Below are positions 1-11,893 of a stretch of DNA of 64,000 bases, in pieces; positions within the stretch are counted from its first letter, which is position 1; each line of letters opens with the position of its first letter. The translations under genes and the position numbers were made by a program. The stretch is from contig JAWNGF010000002.1 of NCBI GenBank assembly GCA_037039685.1, forward strand, positions 3,534,001-3,598,000, written 5' to 3'. Under the pieces are notes generated by a model. The model ran no database searches, was not told the DNA's origin, and was given only the letters and a program-made list of their open reading frames with translations. The stretch comes from Ceratobasidium sp. AG-K (taxonomy: Eukaryota > Basidiomycota > Agaricomycetes > Cantharellales > Ceratobasidiaceae).

Positions 1-1160
1 GATATCTACCTCAGGATATGGTAGCAGGAAAATAGCAGACAAAGACGAAGACAGTCGTGGTCATTTCACCTTAGCATATGCTAATATCGTGTCGGTTTAA
101 AATGGATGGCCACATTCGGGGAGGGGTGGCGTTCAATTTCTCTCATTTTTGTTCAAGCGATTTCGGCCTCTTGTTGCTAGACGTCACGGCGAAGAGTATC
201 GTGAGATCCTGGGAACATATAGGAAATAAAGATTACCAACGTTAGCGCATGCATATATAAAACTTCTTCTTAGGCCACAATCTACGGCCATCCTGCCGCG
301 GTAAACTGGGCGCCAAGTTTGCTAAAGCGGTTTAAGACATGGAGGGGTTGCATAATTATCACACGTATATAATATTCAAATTCAAGTTGTTTGACGACCA
401 TTAAAACTTCAGGCTAATTATTACATTAACGGGCAAGACTGTAGCCAGTTACGAATAGCAAAAATACCAGGCGCTAATGAGAGACACTGTGGGATCTCAG
501 GTTACTGAATAGCATCAGCAAATGCACTGAACCGAAAATGGCCGCTTTCAGTGATGGATTACATCATTTTTCAGTCACTTGGCGCATGGTTTGCGGTCGT
601 CAGTACCATAAAGGGGGAAATTGATTAGTTTGTGGGACTAATTTGCCCCTCAGTCACTCCCGAATATAATATTCAGCGCATCGGTCGCTGAAAGCGGACA
701 CGTCTAGTGATGTAAGTCATGAGTTCTCAGTGCTGATGCGGTTAAAATTCAGCGCGCTTAGCCTCCACAGTGAGTGCTCACCAGCCTGGCGCCTAACATG
801 ATTCACACGGCGCCCAGCGTTTGCAGCTGGATTGATCTCACTCTGCTACGGTGGGTGTTTCTTAGGTTACCCCTACCCTTGGCAGAGAGTTGCGTTATAC
901 TCACCTATTTGCACTAGGACAATACGGGAACTCAGTACCGAAGTGACTTTCTTGATGGCATTGCGATAGAGCAATATTTAAGCACTTGGCCCACATTTCG
1001 CAGTTCTTGCCTGCATAAAACCACCCCCAAGACCGTGCCAAAGAAGATATTAGACGCTACAAGGCACAGAATCGTACGCTCTGACTCGCTTGGGCAGGAG
1101 ATGAAAAATCCGAGGCTGCTGATCCGTTAGCTAGAATGACGCACCTTCGATGATACTCAC
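1..1160. other. Gene-free left edge
   Basis: I see no open frame with recognisable protein character on either strand here. The DNA is AT-rich with many stops and no tandem repeats. It precedes a decayed F-box gene and is probably old intergenic DNA. Confidence 0.5.
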
Positions 1161-2436
1161 TCATAGTCTCCCATCCGAAGTCCTCGCGTACATATTTCAA
1201 CCAGTTCATAATTCTTCAACCCGTTCACTCAGTGTTTCAGTAAAGCTACTCCCTCCAGACATTATATCCCTTTTGGCGTCAGATAACCCTCAGTTCGCAC
1301 ACTCATTGGTAACAAGTTGACCTTCCTCTTCATACCCCACTTTTTAGTTACTTGCTGCGTCGCGCAGAAACCTACATGATCAGAGCTGGGCCTCTGCTAT
1401 TGTAAGTCCGAATCCATCTGAATAGCATAGGATTTCAAGCCGAGCCATCCTGTTATGCTAGCCTGATCAAGTTTTGGAGCTCTATTGCCCCACGGATACG
1501 GTCGCTGCAGTTATCCACCCGTAACACGCCGACTGAGCTGTGGTTCTCATTGCCGCAGAGCCTTTTTACAACGGCAACGCCAGGAATCCTGAGTACACTC
1601 GCGATTTGGGTCTCTGAAGTTGTTATTATTGGCGGCCACCCCCGTTACTTCATTGAATCAGCGGACAACTCGAACGCTAGCGAAACTATACCATTGAACG
1701 TACCTCGGGAGCTTCTAGACGACCTATGGCTTTCTATTCGATCTATGAATGTTAGTAGACTATATCCTTATTGGACGAGCAAAGCGTACTACGGGCTGGT
1801 AGAGCTTCGCCTTGGTGGTGGTGGCTGCGACTCCATATCTATAACTGAATTACAACTCAGAGATATCTTAGTCGTTAGCCCAGGGCTTCGGGGTTTTGCC
1901 TTTCACATCGTCATTACTGGCTCTTATCAACGAGGGGACTCACTGATACCAATCAGTCTCGAAGCGCTCGAGATTTTGTCGTTCCGCACGAGTGAGGCCG
2001 TGGACACCCCAATCGAGGTCTTTCTTGGGCTAATTATGCCGGCCTGAAATATCTTGGCTTATCTATATCTGTCACTGGGAATCACGACCTGTCTTCGTAT
2101 CTGTTTGGTGATACCCTTAAGCAGGTTTTTTCAGATGCCGACTTGACCAAGCTGTATTTAACAGGTCCAGGTCCAGGTTCAGGGCCAAGTCCGTACGAGC
2201 TGCCCTCGAGGGTGCTGCAGCTATTATTACGGCTTCAGCAACTGAGCTTGTGTGGCATTGATGTTACACGCGACTACGCAACGGACTCGGAATCAGATGC
2301 GAGTAATATTCATCCCTCGCATGTTAACCTAGATCGTCTGACTCTATTGCACTGCATTGCCGATGTAAGTGTTCTTCGACGGACAATAGAACGACAAATA
2401 AGCGTTCAGTTGATCTCAGTTTATCAGTGCAATTAA
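1161..2436 (+). pseudogene. Decayed F-box/LRR-like protein gene
   Basis: The piece at about 1161-1230 reads HSLPSEVLAYIFQPVHN, a good F-box start (LPxEVLxxIF), the segment that binds Skp1 in SCF ubiquitin ligases. Farther on, 1550-2047 holds the motif YPYWTSKAYYGLVELRLGG, which is shared with the F-box relatives on the minus strand at 26-35 kb (WTSKVYHNLVELYV and similar). Next, 2143-2436 reads LTKLYLTG and leucine-rich text. The pieces are in different frames, separated by stops, and no set of introns joins them convincingly. I call it a pseudogene of the local F-box family. An alternative is a real gene with many small introns. Confidence 0.55.
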
Positions 2437-3086
2437 TCCGGTTGGGGGGTAAGAATATCTGAGGAAAGTCTGAAAGCACAGCTGTCGGACTTGTGTACTG
2501 TGGTTCCCGCTGCTAAACCCCTAGATCGGCCTGACTCGACGGAGGAATGGGAACGGCGGCCTATATTGCTTTGAGGGCTGTACAATCACAGCAGTTTTTC
2601 GTTCCTTGATTGTTTTCTCTTCGCCTATGTTTACTATAGCGCACATATTAACCCCAAGTAAGATTAGATTTATTGAATGAACTGCCTCGACGTGACCTGC
2701 AACCAAGTGTAACCCCTGTATCGTGCTTTGCTTTATGCTTGGAGATCAATCTTGATTCAACAGCACGCCCATGAAGGCTGCAGCGCGGGATTGTATGTGA
2801 GAATAGCCAGAGAATTGACAACCATGTGCCAAACCCTTGTTGTTACACTGCTTTCGTACTACTACAGTTACTATGGGTTTGGCGTATTAAGTTTGTGTGG
2901 AATAATCACATTGTGTCCTGTAGGCGCTTCTCGCCGTATCATTGCTTACTGCTATCTCAACGCATATACTCTGCCCAGGGTATCGTGGCCATTCCTCCGG
3001 ATCGCAAATGGTACCCTCGTTACTGTCCGGGTAGCTCGTAGATATCTATAGGCCGTTTAAAACCTAATGTTGTATTCAGCGGTGTT
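2437..3086. other. Intergenic, no gene seen
   Basis: Short overlapping open frames on both strands look random, with no motif or composition of a known protein. The right end is the 3' flank of the Bin3-type methyltransferase gene. Confidence 0.5.
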
Positions 3087-4230
3087 TCAGACTGGGTGGG
3101 AAATCACTTTGCCTCCTTCGCCAATCAGGCCTACGCGCTGAGGTTGGGAGAATCCAAGTTCAGCGAGAATTTTGGGAAATTCATCAGGGGTAATTTTTAT
3201 CCTCTCCTGGGGCCGTTGCTGTGTAGTGGTCAACATTAGCGAGCTTACACGTTCAACGTTGAACAACAAACTAACCTGATTCGCTTCGTGCAAGTTAACT
3301 TTTCTCATTGCGTTATGGTATCCTGACCAAGGCTGCGCCTCGAGTATGAATATTCCAGGCGACGCTGCTATAGTTTTTGGTTCGCATTGGTCGTTATAGG
3401 TCACCTGAAGCCGACTGACCGTTTGCACGCGCATGCAATACATCGCGCACTCGCAAAAAGAAAGCCTTGATACCCTCATCACCTCCATGCACGTGGACCC
3501 ACTTGGATACCGAGAATCTAGTAACTTCCGTTGGTTAACCTCTCCACAGGTTGTACATACCCCTAGACTTACGCGATGACTATGTCGTAGCCTGCCCGGT
3601 CCGCCACACAGCCCTGTTTCGCCCAGTCACTGACGTGAAAAGATGTATTATTAGGAAATAATTTCTGGAATGATCCGGCCTTTCAGAGAGCAGAAGATGG
3701 CTGACGATTATTGACTCACATTGTGCACCGAGCTAGGTATAGGACCGAATAGATTGGGGAAACACTCTGGGAAGTACTCGTTGCCACAGGGCGTAGCGTC
3801 GTGCTCTTTGGACTCAAGACTTGGTTCGACATGTGGCTCCCTTGAGGGCTCTATGGGCGCTTGGAGGCTCCATGTCTCTCTTCGATGGCGCCAGGCTCGA
3901 CCAATTAGATCGGCGTCAATGTCGACACCAACAACCTCCTGGGCCTCATAGCGACGTGCTGCATTAGGTGAGAGGGAGAATCTTATGATGCACGTTTTAT
4001 AGAACATACCAATCTCGCATGTCACCCAGCCTTCGTTGCAGCCAATGTCGAGAACGCGTCTGCCATTGAAAATGCCAGCTGGAAGAGCTTTTAGACGAGG
4101 ATCCAAGGTCAAGTTGCCTCGTTTCGTGTAATATCTAGTTATGATAAATGAAACTGTGATCCTACGCAAGCGGGTGTTCTGCTTACCCCTTGTAGTTACC
4201 ATACGGCGCAGCACGCTCAGCTCGGGGCAT
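3087..4230 (-). CDS. Bin3/MePCE-type SAM-dependent RNA methyltransferase
   Basis: Bin3 (BCDIN3/MePCE) enzymes methylate the 5' gamma-phosphate of small RNAs such as 7SK or U6 using SAM. Joined exons give MPRAERAAPYGNYKG then YYTKRG, LDPRL and the SAM motif I RRVLDIGCNEGWVTCEI, then VVGVDIDADLIGRAWRHRR, YFPECFPNLFGPIP, YDIVIAFSVSKWVHVHGGDE and the Bin3 C-terminal signature GIFILEAQPWSGYH, with ITPDEFPKILAELGF and a terminal GEGG. The start is the ATG at 4228-4230, because it runs in frame into the conserved GNYKGYYTKRG block across a 52-nt intron (4135-4186). At least five short introns are needed. The gene is complete and of normal domain order, though compact. It is head to head with PDS5, 130 bp apart. 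The enzyme class is sure from family motifs; the RNA target is unknown. Confidence 0.88.
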
Positions 4231-4360
4231 ATGGGGACTGTTTGAATGTAAACAGTATTTGGTAATATATAAACCTGGTGTAAACAATGCGGGTTGTCAT
4301 GCAGGTCACGTGGGTGTATTGTGAGACGCGCCTCTTCTCGATCCCTCTTGGCCGACGACG
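4231..4360. promoter_or_regulatory. Bidirectional promoter of Bin3-type MTase and PDS5
   Basis: Only 130 bp separate the two divergent start codons. It holds two GTAAACA motifs (4248-4254 and 4280-4286, the second followed by A), matching the forkhead core, a TATATAAA-like stretch near 4266-4273, and an E-box CACGTG at 4307-4312. Forkhead control of cohesin-related genes is known in yeasts; its action here is only inference. Confidence 0.45.
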
Positions 4361-7300
4361 ATGGTGGCGACAACACGTGGGGCAAACTCCCCTCGAAAGC
4401 TCAAATTCTCTGATAAAATAGTTACCAAAGGCCTTACTACAGATGCCCTGGTTAAAAAGATGAAGGTAAGTCCGGTGCATTGGAGCAATCGACAGTACTT
4501 ATCGTTGGGTAGGCTCTTCATTCAGAACTCGCATCGATGGACCAAGACAACGTTGACACCGCTTCCTTACATGGCGTTCGAAAGGAACTCATTGGTACTA
4601 CTATACTACTTCACAAGGACAAAGGCGTCCGCGCGCTGGCCGCATGTTGCATTGCAGACCTGCTACGGCTCTACGCACCAGACGCACCATACACTGCGCC
4701 TGAACTCAAGGTGAGCTTTTTCGTCCCTTGTATCTCACTGTTGTATTGAATTACCTTCAGGACATCTTTCAATTCTTCTTTCGTCAACTATCCACCGGTC
4801 TGCGTGGCCCTGATGCTCCCTACTACAACGAATACTTCTACCTACTGGAATCGCTAGCCTCTATTAAATCCATCGTTCTTGTCTGTGACATTCCTGCTGC
4901 CGACGAATTGCTGTGCACGATATTCCGCAACATATTCGATTTAGTCCCGCTGGGTCTCCCGAAAAACGTCGAGATGTTCATGTCTGAGATCTTGGTTGCT
5001 CTCATCGACGAGTGCGCTTCGCTCCCCTCTGAGGTTCTCGAGATTCTCCTCGCTCAGTTTATGCCCGCTCGAAGTCGGACGGACTCTCCTGCCTACAGAC
5101 TCTCTGTTGGTGTATGTACCCAAACGGCGGACAAGCTGCAACGTCATGTTGCTCAGTACTTTGGTGATTTGTTGCTCCAACATACTCCGGATGATCAATC
5201 AACTATGCTTCCGGACGATGTCGAAGAACTTCGCACGGCCCACGAACTCATTCAACGACTGGCACACGCCGTAGCACCTCTGCTGCTGAATGTTGTTCCT
5301 CAACTCGAGGAAGAGCTTCGCGTTACCGATCAAACCATCCGATCGATTGCTACACAGACATTGGGTGCCATTTTCGGTGATCCAAACGGAGCAAAACTAG
5401 CTCGGACGTATCATTCGACCTGGACCCAATGGTTGTTGCGCAAGAACGATCGTTCTGCAGCAGTCAGAGTCATATTCGTTGAATCGGCCAAGGATATTTT
5501 GTTGCACCACGCAGATCTGAAAGGTGACATGGATGGTACGTTGTTACCTTGGTATGCATGCATTCCCTGATTAGTGAGCAGAGGCTCTAAAGAGCAAATT
5601 CATGGACCCAGACGACAAGGTCCGGACTGCGGTATGCAAGCTATTTTCGCAGATCGGCTACGAGGCCGCTCTTCATCATGTTACCAAGGCGCAATTAGAG
5701 GCTTTGGCTGGAAGGTGTTTGGATCGTAAGGTGGGACCGTAGAATATTGGCGACACTGAACGTCTCTGACTGCGATTTCAGCCCGCGGTGCGCCATGAGG
5801 CCTTCAATAGCTTAGGACGCCTATACAATCTAGCTTACCCCGAAATGTTAGTCTATCGTTGATATGACGTTGCTCGACTCACCAATTTCCGCAATAGTGA
5901 AAGCAATGACTTGGCTGCAATCCCTCAATTTTCATGGATTCCAGAGAAACTCATAGAAGCTGCTGCGATGGCCGAAACCAGGTGCGCTCATTGGTATGGC
6001 GTTTCTCCGTATACTAATCTCTTGAACCAGGGATGAAGCGGAGAAATGCATATCAGAATTTATACTCCCTTTACCTGCCAAAAGCGAAGAACTTGTGCCT
6101 TGGACAGAACGACTTCTCCTAGTCATGAAATACTTGAGCCCTGGGTGTGTAAGCAGCCTTTTGGCCTTGGCAAATCTTAAGACAGCGTTAGTACCATGCT
6201 TCAATTTTGTATCCGTACTAGCTGAAATGATCACCAAGCAGTCGTCCGACCATACATGAACGTTTTATCCAGTGCTGCGTGGATTACAATGTGTGTACTT
6301 ATGGATCTACCTGATTTACTAAAGACTAATTTGGTCGCCTAGGGTGGAATCGTCGACAAGAATGAGGAAGAAGTTACCAAACATCTCAATCAGGCTATCA
6401 CAATATTGACAGGTCGAATACTTTTTTTTTGTTCGCATTCTACCCAATCTAACCCCCAACGTATTCAGCTCGGACCCCTGACGCTAGCAAACGCGCTGAA
6501 GACCTTCGAGCTTTCGCTAAACTCAACGAAAACAGGTTATACAAGCTGCTCAAGACATGTGTGGATCCGCAAACTGATCTCAAAACGCTGATCAAGTCTG
6601 GTGTATGTTCCCCGCATATTGACTTCTGGATTTTGCTCATTAAATCCGCTAGTCCGAGTTCCAACGACGCGTTGAACAAGCATCTCCGGGAATTTTAGAA
6701 ACTATGTCTTGGTTCTTGCGGCGCGCGAGTCTACACATTGTGAATCAGTCGTCAATCCCAACTTTGGTGAAGAAGCTTAAAGTGGTGGACCAACCTAATA
6801 CCGAGTCACAGTCGCTCGTTAGCATGGCCGGAGACGATGGTAAACTGCCAGTTCTACCCCCAGCTGAATGGCTGATAAAGTTTGCCTGCCTAGATACCCA
6901 ACAAACGCACGCAGAAATTATTGCAGATAGAGCCCAAGCAGTGTTGGAGTGCATGTCTAAATCTCACCCTGCAGTGTATGCCCCTCATGTGGGGGAGTTG
7001 GTCAAAGCGCTGGCGGACGAGAAGCACCCCAAACTTGTCCAATGCTGCGCCCAAGCCCTTGCTGCGGTTGTGAGGTTAGATGGGTCACTAGCGCCTTCCG
7101 AAAAGTAAGTCCCTTAGCTCGCCAGATATAATGTGACTAAAACTCGCCACCCATTCATAGGAGAACGATCGAAAGACTCGTGAAGATTGCACTAGGCGAT
7201 ACCCCAAAACAGGCCAAGTTCGCTCTCCGAGTGCTAGCATATTGCAAAGACGGAAAGCACCACTGTGCCAAAGTCGTCAACGTAAGTACTAGTTTGCCAC

Positions 7301-9743
7301 CGTAAATTATTGTTAGATGTTGAATCCGCCGATAGACGATATCTCCGGCTCTGCCAAACGCAAATGGAGACACATTGGTCGCCCACATGGCCGTTTTGGC
7401 CGAAGCTGCAAAATCCTCGCCCGAGGCATTCGAAGACAAGAGCGATGTGATTATGAATTACCTCGTACAGCAGTTGCTCATGTCGAATGGGGCATCTGCA
7501 TCGGTAAGTCTTGTTCGGCGTTCGCGCAAATTCACGCCCATGTTGACGCTTGCCTCGGACTTTTCAGGACGATATGGTCACGGAAGACTCCGACGAAGAA
7601 TGGGTTGAAGATCACCAACTCAATGCCATTGGTAAAGCCAAGATCCTTGCGCTCAAGGTTATGCACAACAGGTGTCTGGCACATGCGGAGTCGGACGCGG
7701 CGTTGGACATTAGTCAGCCCGTGTTCAAAATGCTGTTTACGATTTTGGAGCATAGTGGGGCGGTGAATCCTAGCGCAGAGTATGAGTAAGTTAGCCGTTT
7801 CATGACAATGTGGCTGAGTACTGACTGTCTATTTACGTTTAGTCATAGGATCAAAGCGAGGCTCCGGCTGCAGGCCGCAGTTTCCCTGCTAAAGCTGTCC
7901 ACCGTTGAGGCGTATGCCAATTTAGTCCTCAAGAATTTGATCATGCTGGCAATCACCTTGCAGGTAGGTATGTTATTGTCCCATACTTGTGCACATGATT
8001 GACAGGATGCTAGGACACTTCATTCCGAGTGCGGTCCGAGCTACTCAACAAATTCACCATGCTATGCATCAATAGGAAGCTCGGCCCCAATTTTTACGTG
8101 CTTGCATTCATCACTGCCCACGATCCGGAAAGGGAGATACGAGAGCGAGCACGTAACTGGGTCGTCGCATCGATGCGAAGATTGCCTGTTGGCAAGTATA
8201 GCTTCAATTGTACAGCCTAACGTATAAGCTAACTTTCAAATAGAACTGAGGGTACAACACTTTGATATGCTATTCATTCGGCTGCTGCATCTACTCGCTC
8301 ATCACCCCGACTTTGCGATGACGGCAGAAGGGTTACAGGATATGGCAAAGTAAGCTTAGATTTCTAAACCTTTCCCGTTGTGCCACGTGAATGCATTGCT
8401 CGGCCTGCTAACAGATTGGCCGAACAGATATATCGAGTTCTATCTAGATACTATCGCCACCGCTGAAAACGTGTCCCTTCAATTTCATCTGGCCCTCAAA
8501 GCCAAGACCGTACGAGACGCCGAGTCGCATGTGTTTAGCGAGGTGAGAACGACCCTATGTTGGCTTCCGATCGCGTTTCTAAGTTGCAACCACACTTTGC
8601 TTTATGACCGCCGATACACATATAGCACTTGTATGTGCTGAGCGAGTTGGCGCAACATCTTATTAGGGCACGCGCCAAAAATCGGCAATGGACATTGAAC
8701 ACCTATCCAGGTAAAGTCAAGATTCCGGCCGACATTTTCCGCGCGCTGCCGAATCACGAAGCAGCAAGCAAGGCAAGTTCGGGGAGCATACTCCTCCGGA
8801 TTACAAGCTAACGAACACATGCTGCAGATCTCCAAAAAAGAGTACCTTCCCGAAGAAAACCTACAATGGCTTGCGGCAGCCGGGAAGCCGGTTCGCTCGC
8901 CCACGGCCAAGGTAACTTTTTGCTACGTTGGGTGGTGGATGTTCAGCGCTAATTCTACCCACGCGCTTTGTATTCCTTTTTGGGACGTTGGTGCCCATTC
9001 CGGCACTCCATTGATGTGCGATGACGTTCGACGATCACCCTATGTTGTTCATCACCATAGGCCCGCAAAGGTGGAGAGGACAAGGCACCCCGTAAGCGCA
9101 AGGCTGCGGCATCAGGGCGAACAAATGGAGCTTCCAAGTGCGTATTAGTCTTGCTTCTTACCCCTGAACATGGGACTCGACGGGCATGCTCGCTGGCCAG
9201 TAAGGTTTTGTATGGAGAAGCTCTGGCTGAAGCGTTGTAGAGATGGAAGCCACGCATCGGCGGTGGTGGCAACGTTGATTGCAATTTCGCCGACATCTCG
9301 ATTCACAGTTGCTTACTACCGATGATTTTAGGAAACCGCGTCGTCCGAAAAAGACAGACACGTGGCGCGAACAATCAGACGAGGACGAGTCAAACGAAGA
9401 GCTGACCAGCGACAGCGACGGGGAAGCTGATGCCCCCAATACCCATGCGAATACGAGTACGAGAGAGGAAAGGCGATTGAGACGGAACCGAGACGAGGAC
9501 GAGGACAAGGCCGAGTCGGATGAGAACGAAAACGAAAACGAGGAGGATGAGAGTGGCGGGGAGGGTGAGACTGGGGGTGAGACTGGCGAAGAGAATGAAG
9601 AAGATAGCGACAAAGAAGTAGCCGTAAAGAAGAAGAAACGGGTACGTACGACTCGCCGCTATCTCAGCACTATACTCATTTTGGCCCAGGTCCGTGGACC
9701 AAGGCTCACACATCGAAAGCGCAGGTCGACGGCCAAGCCCTAA
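4361..9743 (+). CDS. PDS5: Sister chromatid cohesion protein Pds5
   Basis: Pds5 is the HEAT-repeat cohesin regulator that controls loading, acetylation and release of cohesin on chromosomes in the nucleus. The N-terminus reads KLKFSDKIVTKGLTTDALVKKMK, then across a 47-nt intron ALHSELASMDQDNVDTASL, then ALAACCIADLLRLYAPDAPY and DIFQFFFRQLSTGL, the typical Pds5 opening. Helical repeats follow (RPTIHERFIQCCVDYNGG with EEEVTKHLNQAI; WIKF-like and HVLSELAQHL pieces). The C-terminus (9340-9650) is highly acidic, rich in E, D and N, ending in a basic KKKR/HRKRR tail. About 17-20 introns of about 50 nt interrupt the gene. I found no frameshift in the parts I joined. The stop is at 9741-9743. The start ATG at 4361 gives a short basic N-terminus as in homologues. 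Confidence 0.92.
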
Positions 9744-10540
9744 TCCCAGCATAATTTGCTCAATATCCTACGTTCCCAGCTTGAACAGACCCGATCTCTC
9801 TAATGTCTCGAACGTTTTTCTTCTTATTATTGAGTGTGTAACAGCGCTATCGATGTATACAATACTGCTTTGGATCCCCGAGGCGAAACGAATATCCTCT
9901 TTCACGGCCAAATACGGTGCCTGTCCATTCGAGCTCCGCCCTGCCCCATGACAGGTATTACGCGGGGAGCTGACGTTGAGACTGGCCCAGGATTCGATGG
10001 AATTCCAGTGTAATGAGCGGTGAGGGCGAGTCGGTTGAAGATTTTCGCCCAAAACTTGGATTATATTTAGATCCTATTTAATCGTGCTACGCGAAGCGTA
10101 CGTAGGTCCCGCCGGGACCACCAATCCTGTGCATATAGCCACAGTACTTGGACCAAAGGCGATCGAGCCACAAGTTTCATGATCGACCCGGCGGGAACGT
10201 CAAACCTAGATGACGAGCGCAGCTTGACTAATGCTGATCATTACGCGGTAAAGATTACTCAGACACGGGGGTATATGCTTGTGGACACAAGAGGCGGGAG
10301 CTGTTTGGACCTGCGCATCTCCCACCCGCCGCGAATATAGGCGGCGCGTTGCAATGTTTAATCTACACCGGAGATATAACTCAAGCATACTACTCGTCCC
10401 GAGCATGCCGCTTAGACGGGGAGTATTCGGTATAGCGTTAACTCCGCCTCCGTGAGCGTTCTCCGATCTTACGGTGATACATCAGCGTGCCCATTCTTCA
10501 TTCTTCACTTGATTAAATTCACATCTACATTCGTTATGCA
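9744..10540. other. Convergent intergenic region
   Basis: This lies between the 3' ends of PDS5 and the SDR-like gene. No coding segment is recognised. It contains one small inverted repeat, listed separately. Confidence 0.5.
10107..10196. repeat. Small inverted repeat, 10-bp arms
   Basis: TCCCGCCGGG at 10107-10116 is matched by its complement CCCGGCGGGA at 10187-10196, about 70 bp apart. The left arm also sits in its own hairpin (GGTCCCGCCGGGACC). It could be a relic of a tiny non-autonomous element or chance in GC-rich text. No target duplication was seen. Confidence 0.3.
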
Positions 10541-11647
10541 TCAAGCCTGGCCCAACCAATCCGTCTCCCCCTTTTCGACAAACGCATCGAGCGCCGCCTC
10601 AATGGGGTGATCTCCGCCGGCCAAGTCGATACCTAGCCCAGCGGCCTTGGGTGGCGCGGTGGCAAGGTGAAGGAGGGCAAGAGCAACATCTTGGCGCTAC
10701 GTGGATATCGCATTTATCCGATTTGATTTGGGGGTGCATGCGTCATACGAGTGGGTCGGGTTTGGTTTGGTTCGAGGAGTGGGAAAAAGTCGGTTAGTTC
10801 ACGTATGGAATTAGGACGATTGTATCGGGCACGGAACGACGAAATTCGGGGCCGGAATCCGTCGTCAGACGACAAAGGCAAGCGCCACGAGTATGGACAG
10901 GATAGGCAAGTGGAAAACAAGCTAGGGGTGCACTTGCCCCCGTGCCAAACTCACCGGAATGGTGGACGTCAAGTGGGTGCGTCCGACACTGGCTTTTCCC
11001 GTCCCGGGCTCGTCGTCGAGTCCGCCAGGGCGCAGAATTATCCATTCGAACGAGGTGCGTTTGACGAGTACTTTTTCGGCCTCGTACTTCCACTTGTACC
11101 ATGTGGCGATTGCTTTGCGGACACGTTGGGCAATTTGTTTGTCTTCCTCAGTCTGTTGCAGGGTTATGCCAGATGCCCGATGTTTTAGGAGTCAGGGGCT
11201 TACGTAGTGTGGAGGAAAGCGGTCCTCGTTGCCCACATCAAGGCCGGAGACAAGCACGAGACGCGGTTTCTTGCCGGATACGCCATCTATGGCGTCGAAG
11301 ATCTTGAGAGCACCCTCATAGTCGACGGCCTTGGTACGTTCCTCGCCACCTTTGCCACCCGCTCCAGCAGCGAAGTAGACCACGTCGGACTTGGTTTCGA
11401 CAAATAGATTGGTAAAGTCGGATGCGGGCGCGTCCTCGAGAGATATTACACGAGGGGTTGCACCAGTATCTGAAATGTCCTGGTTTTGCGATGGGTCACG
11501 GATGACCGAAGTGACAGTATGTCCGCGCGAGGCTGCGAGTTTGGCTAGGTGCAATGCGACCTGCATATAGTCAATATAAACCACGTAAACCAACTACTTG
11601 ATACTAGCCTTTCCGTGCCCACCGATGATAGCGAGATTGAGTACCAT
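10541..11647 (-). CDS. NAD(P)-binding SDR-like protein (NmrA/YwnB type)
   Basis: The N-terminus MVLNLAIIGGHGK carries a Rossmann GxxGxxx-type turn. After the first intron come VALHLAKLAASRGHTVTSVI, SDVVYFAAGAGGKGGEE, VDYEGALKIFDAI and RLVLVSGLDVGN, then WYKWKYEAEKVL with a Y-K pair and FEWIILRPGGLDDEPGTG, the usual atypical-SDR order. The last exon reads DVALALLHLATAPP to GETDWLGQA, with the stop at 10541-10543. The likely role is a cytosolic NAD(P)H-dependent reductase or redox sensor; the substrate is unknown. Intron 1 (11561-11608) keeps frame only with a GC donor. The intron before the last exon is unusually long (about 260 nt). The gene diverges from a medium-chain reductase, and the pair may be co-regulated. 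Confidence 0.85.
11561..11608 (-). other. GC-AG intron in SDR-like gene
   Basis: The exon ends GGA AAG and the intron begins GCTAGT and ends TATGCAG before GTC GCA TTG (VAL). The nearby GT (GTATCA) would put the next exon out of frame. It is 48 nt long, typical for this genome. Confidence 0.55.
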
Positions 11648-11848
11648 GGTTGAGATGAATGAGATTGCCGGCGTCGCAACGCCTGGAGCGAATGACGGAA
11701 TGTGTTTGCCAATTGTGGTGTAAGCGCTGGACGGTGATCCGAGAGAGGAGAGAGGTCTGAGATTTACTACACATGTCCAAACAAACCCGAATCTAACAAC
11801 CACGGTCAAACGCGTTGGCCGATTGCCTCCTTTTGCGGTTATGTCGCA

Positions 11849-11858
11849 TATATATAAG
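11849..11858 (+). promoter_or_regulatory. TATA box of medium-chain reductase
   Basis: TATATATAAG lies 35 bp upstream of the ATG at 11894, inside the 246-bp region shared with the divergent SDR-like gene. Confidence 0.5.
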
Positions 11859-11893
11859 CCCCACGGCTTCTTTGCAACAATTCCCTCGCCGCC

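Noticed and set aside
10107..10196. Inverted repeat as a transposon with terminal repeats
   Set aside because: Arms are only 10 bp and GC-rich, and no target-site duplication or second copy was seen. Kept only as a weak repeat.
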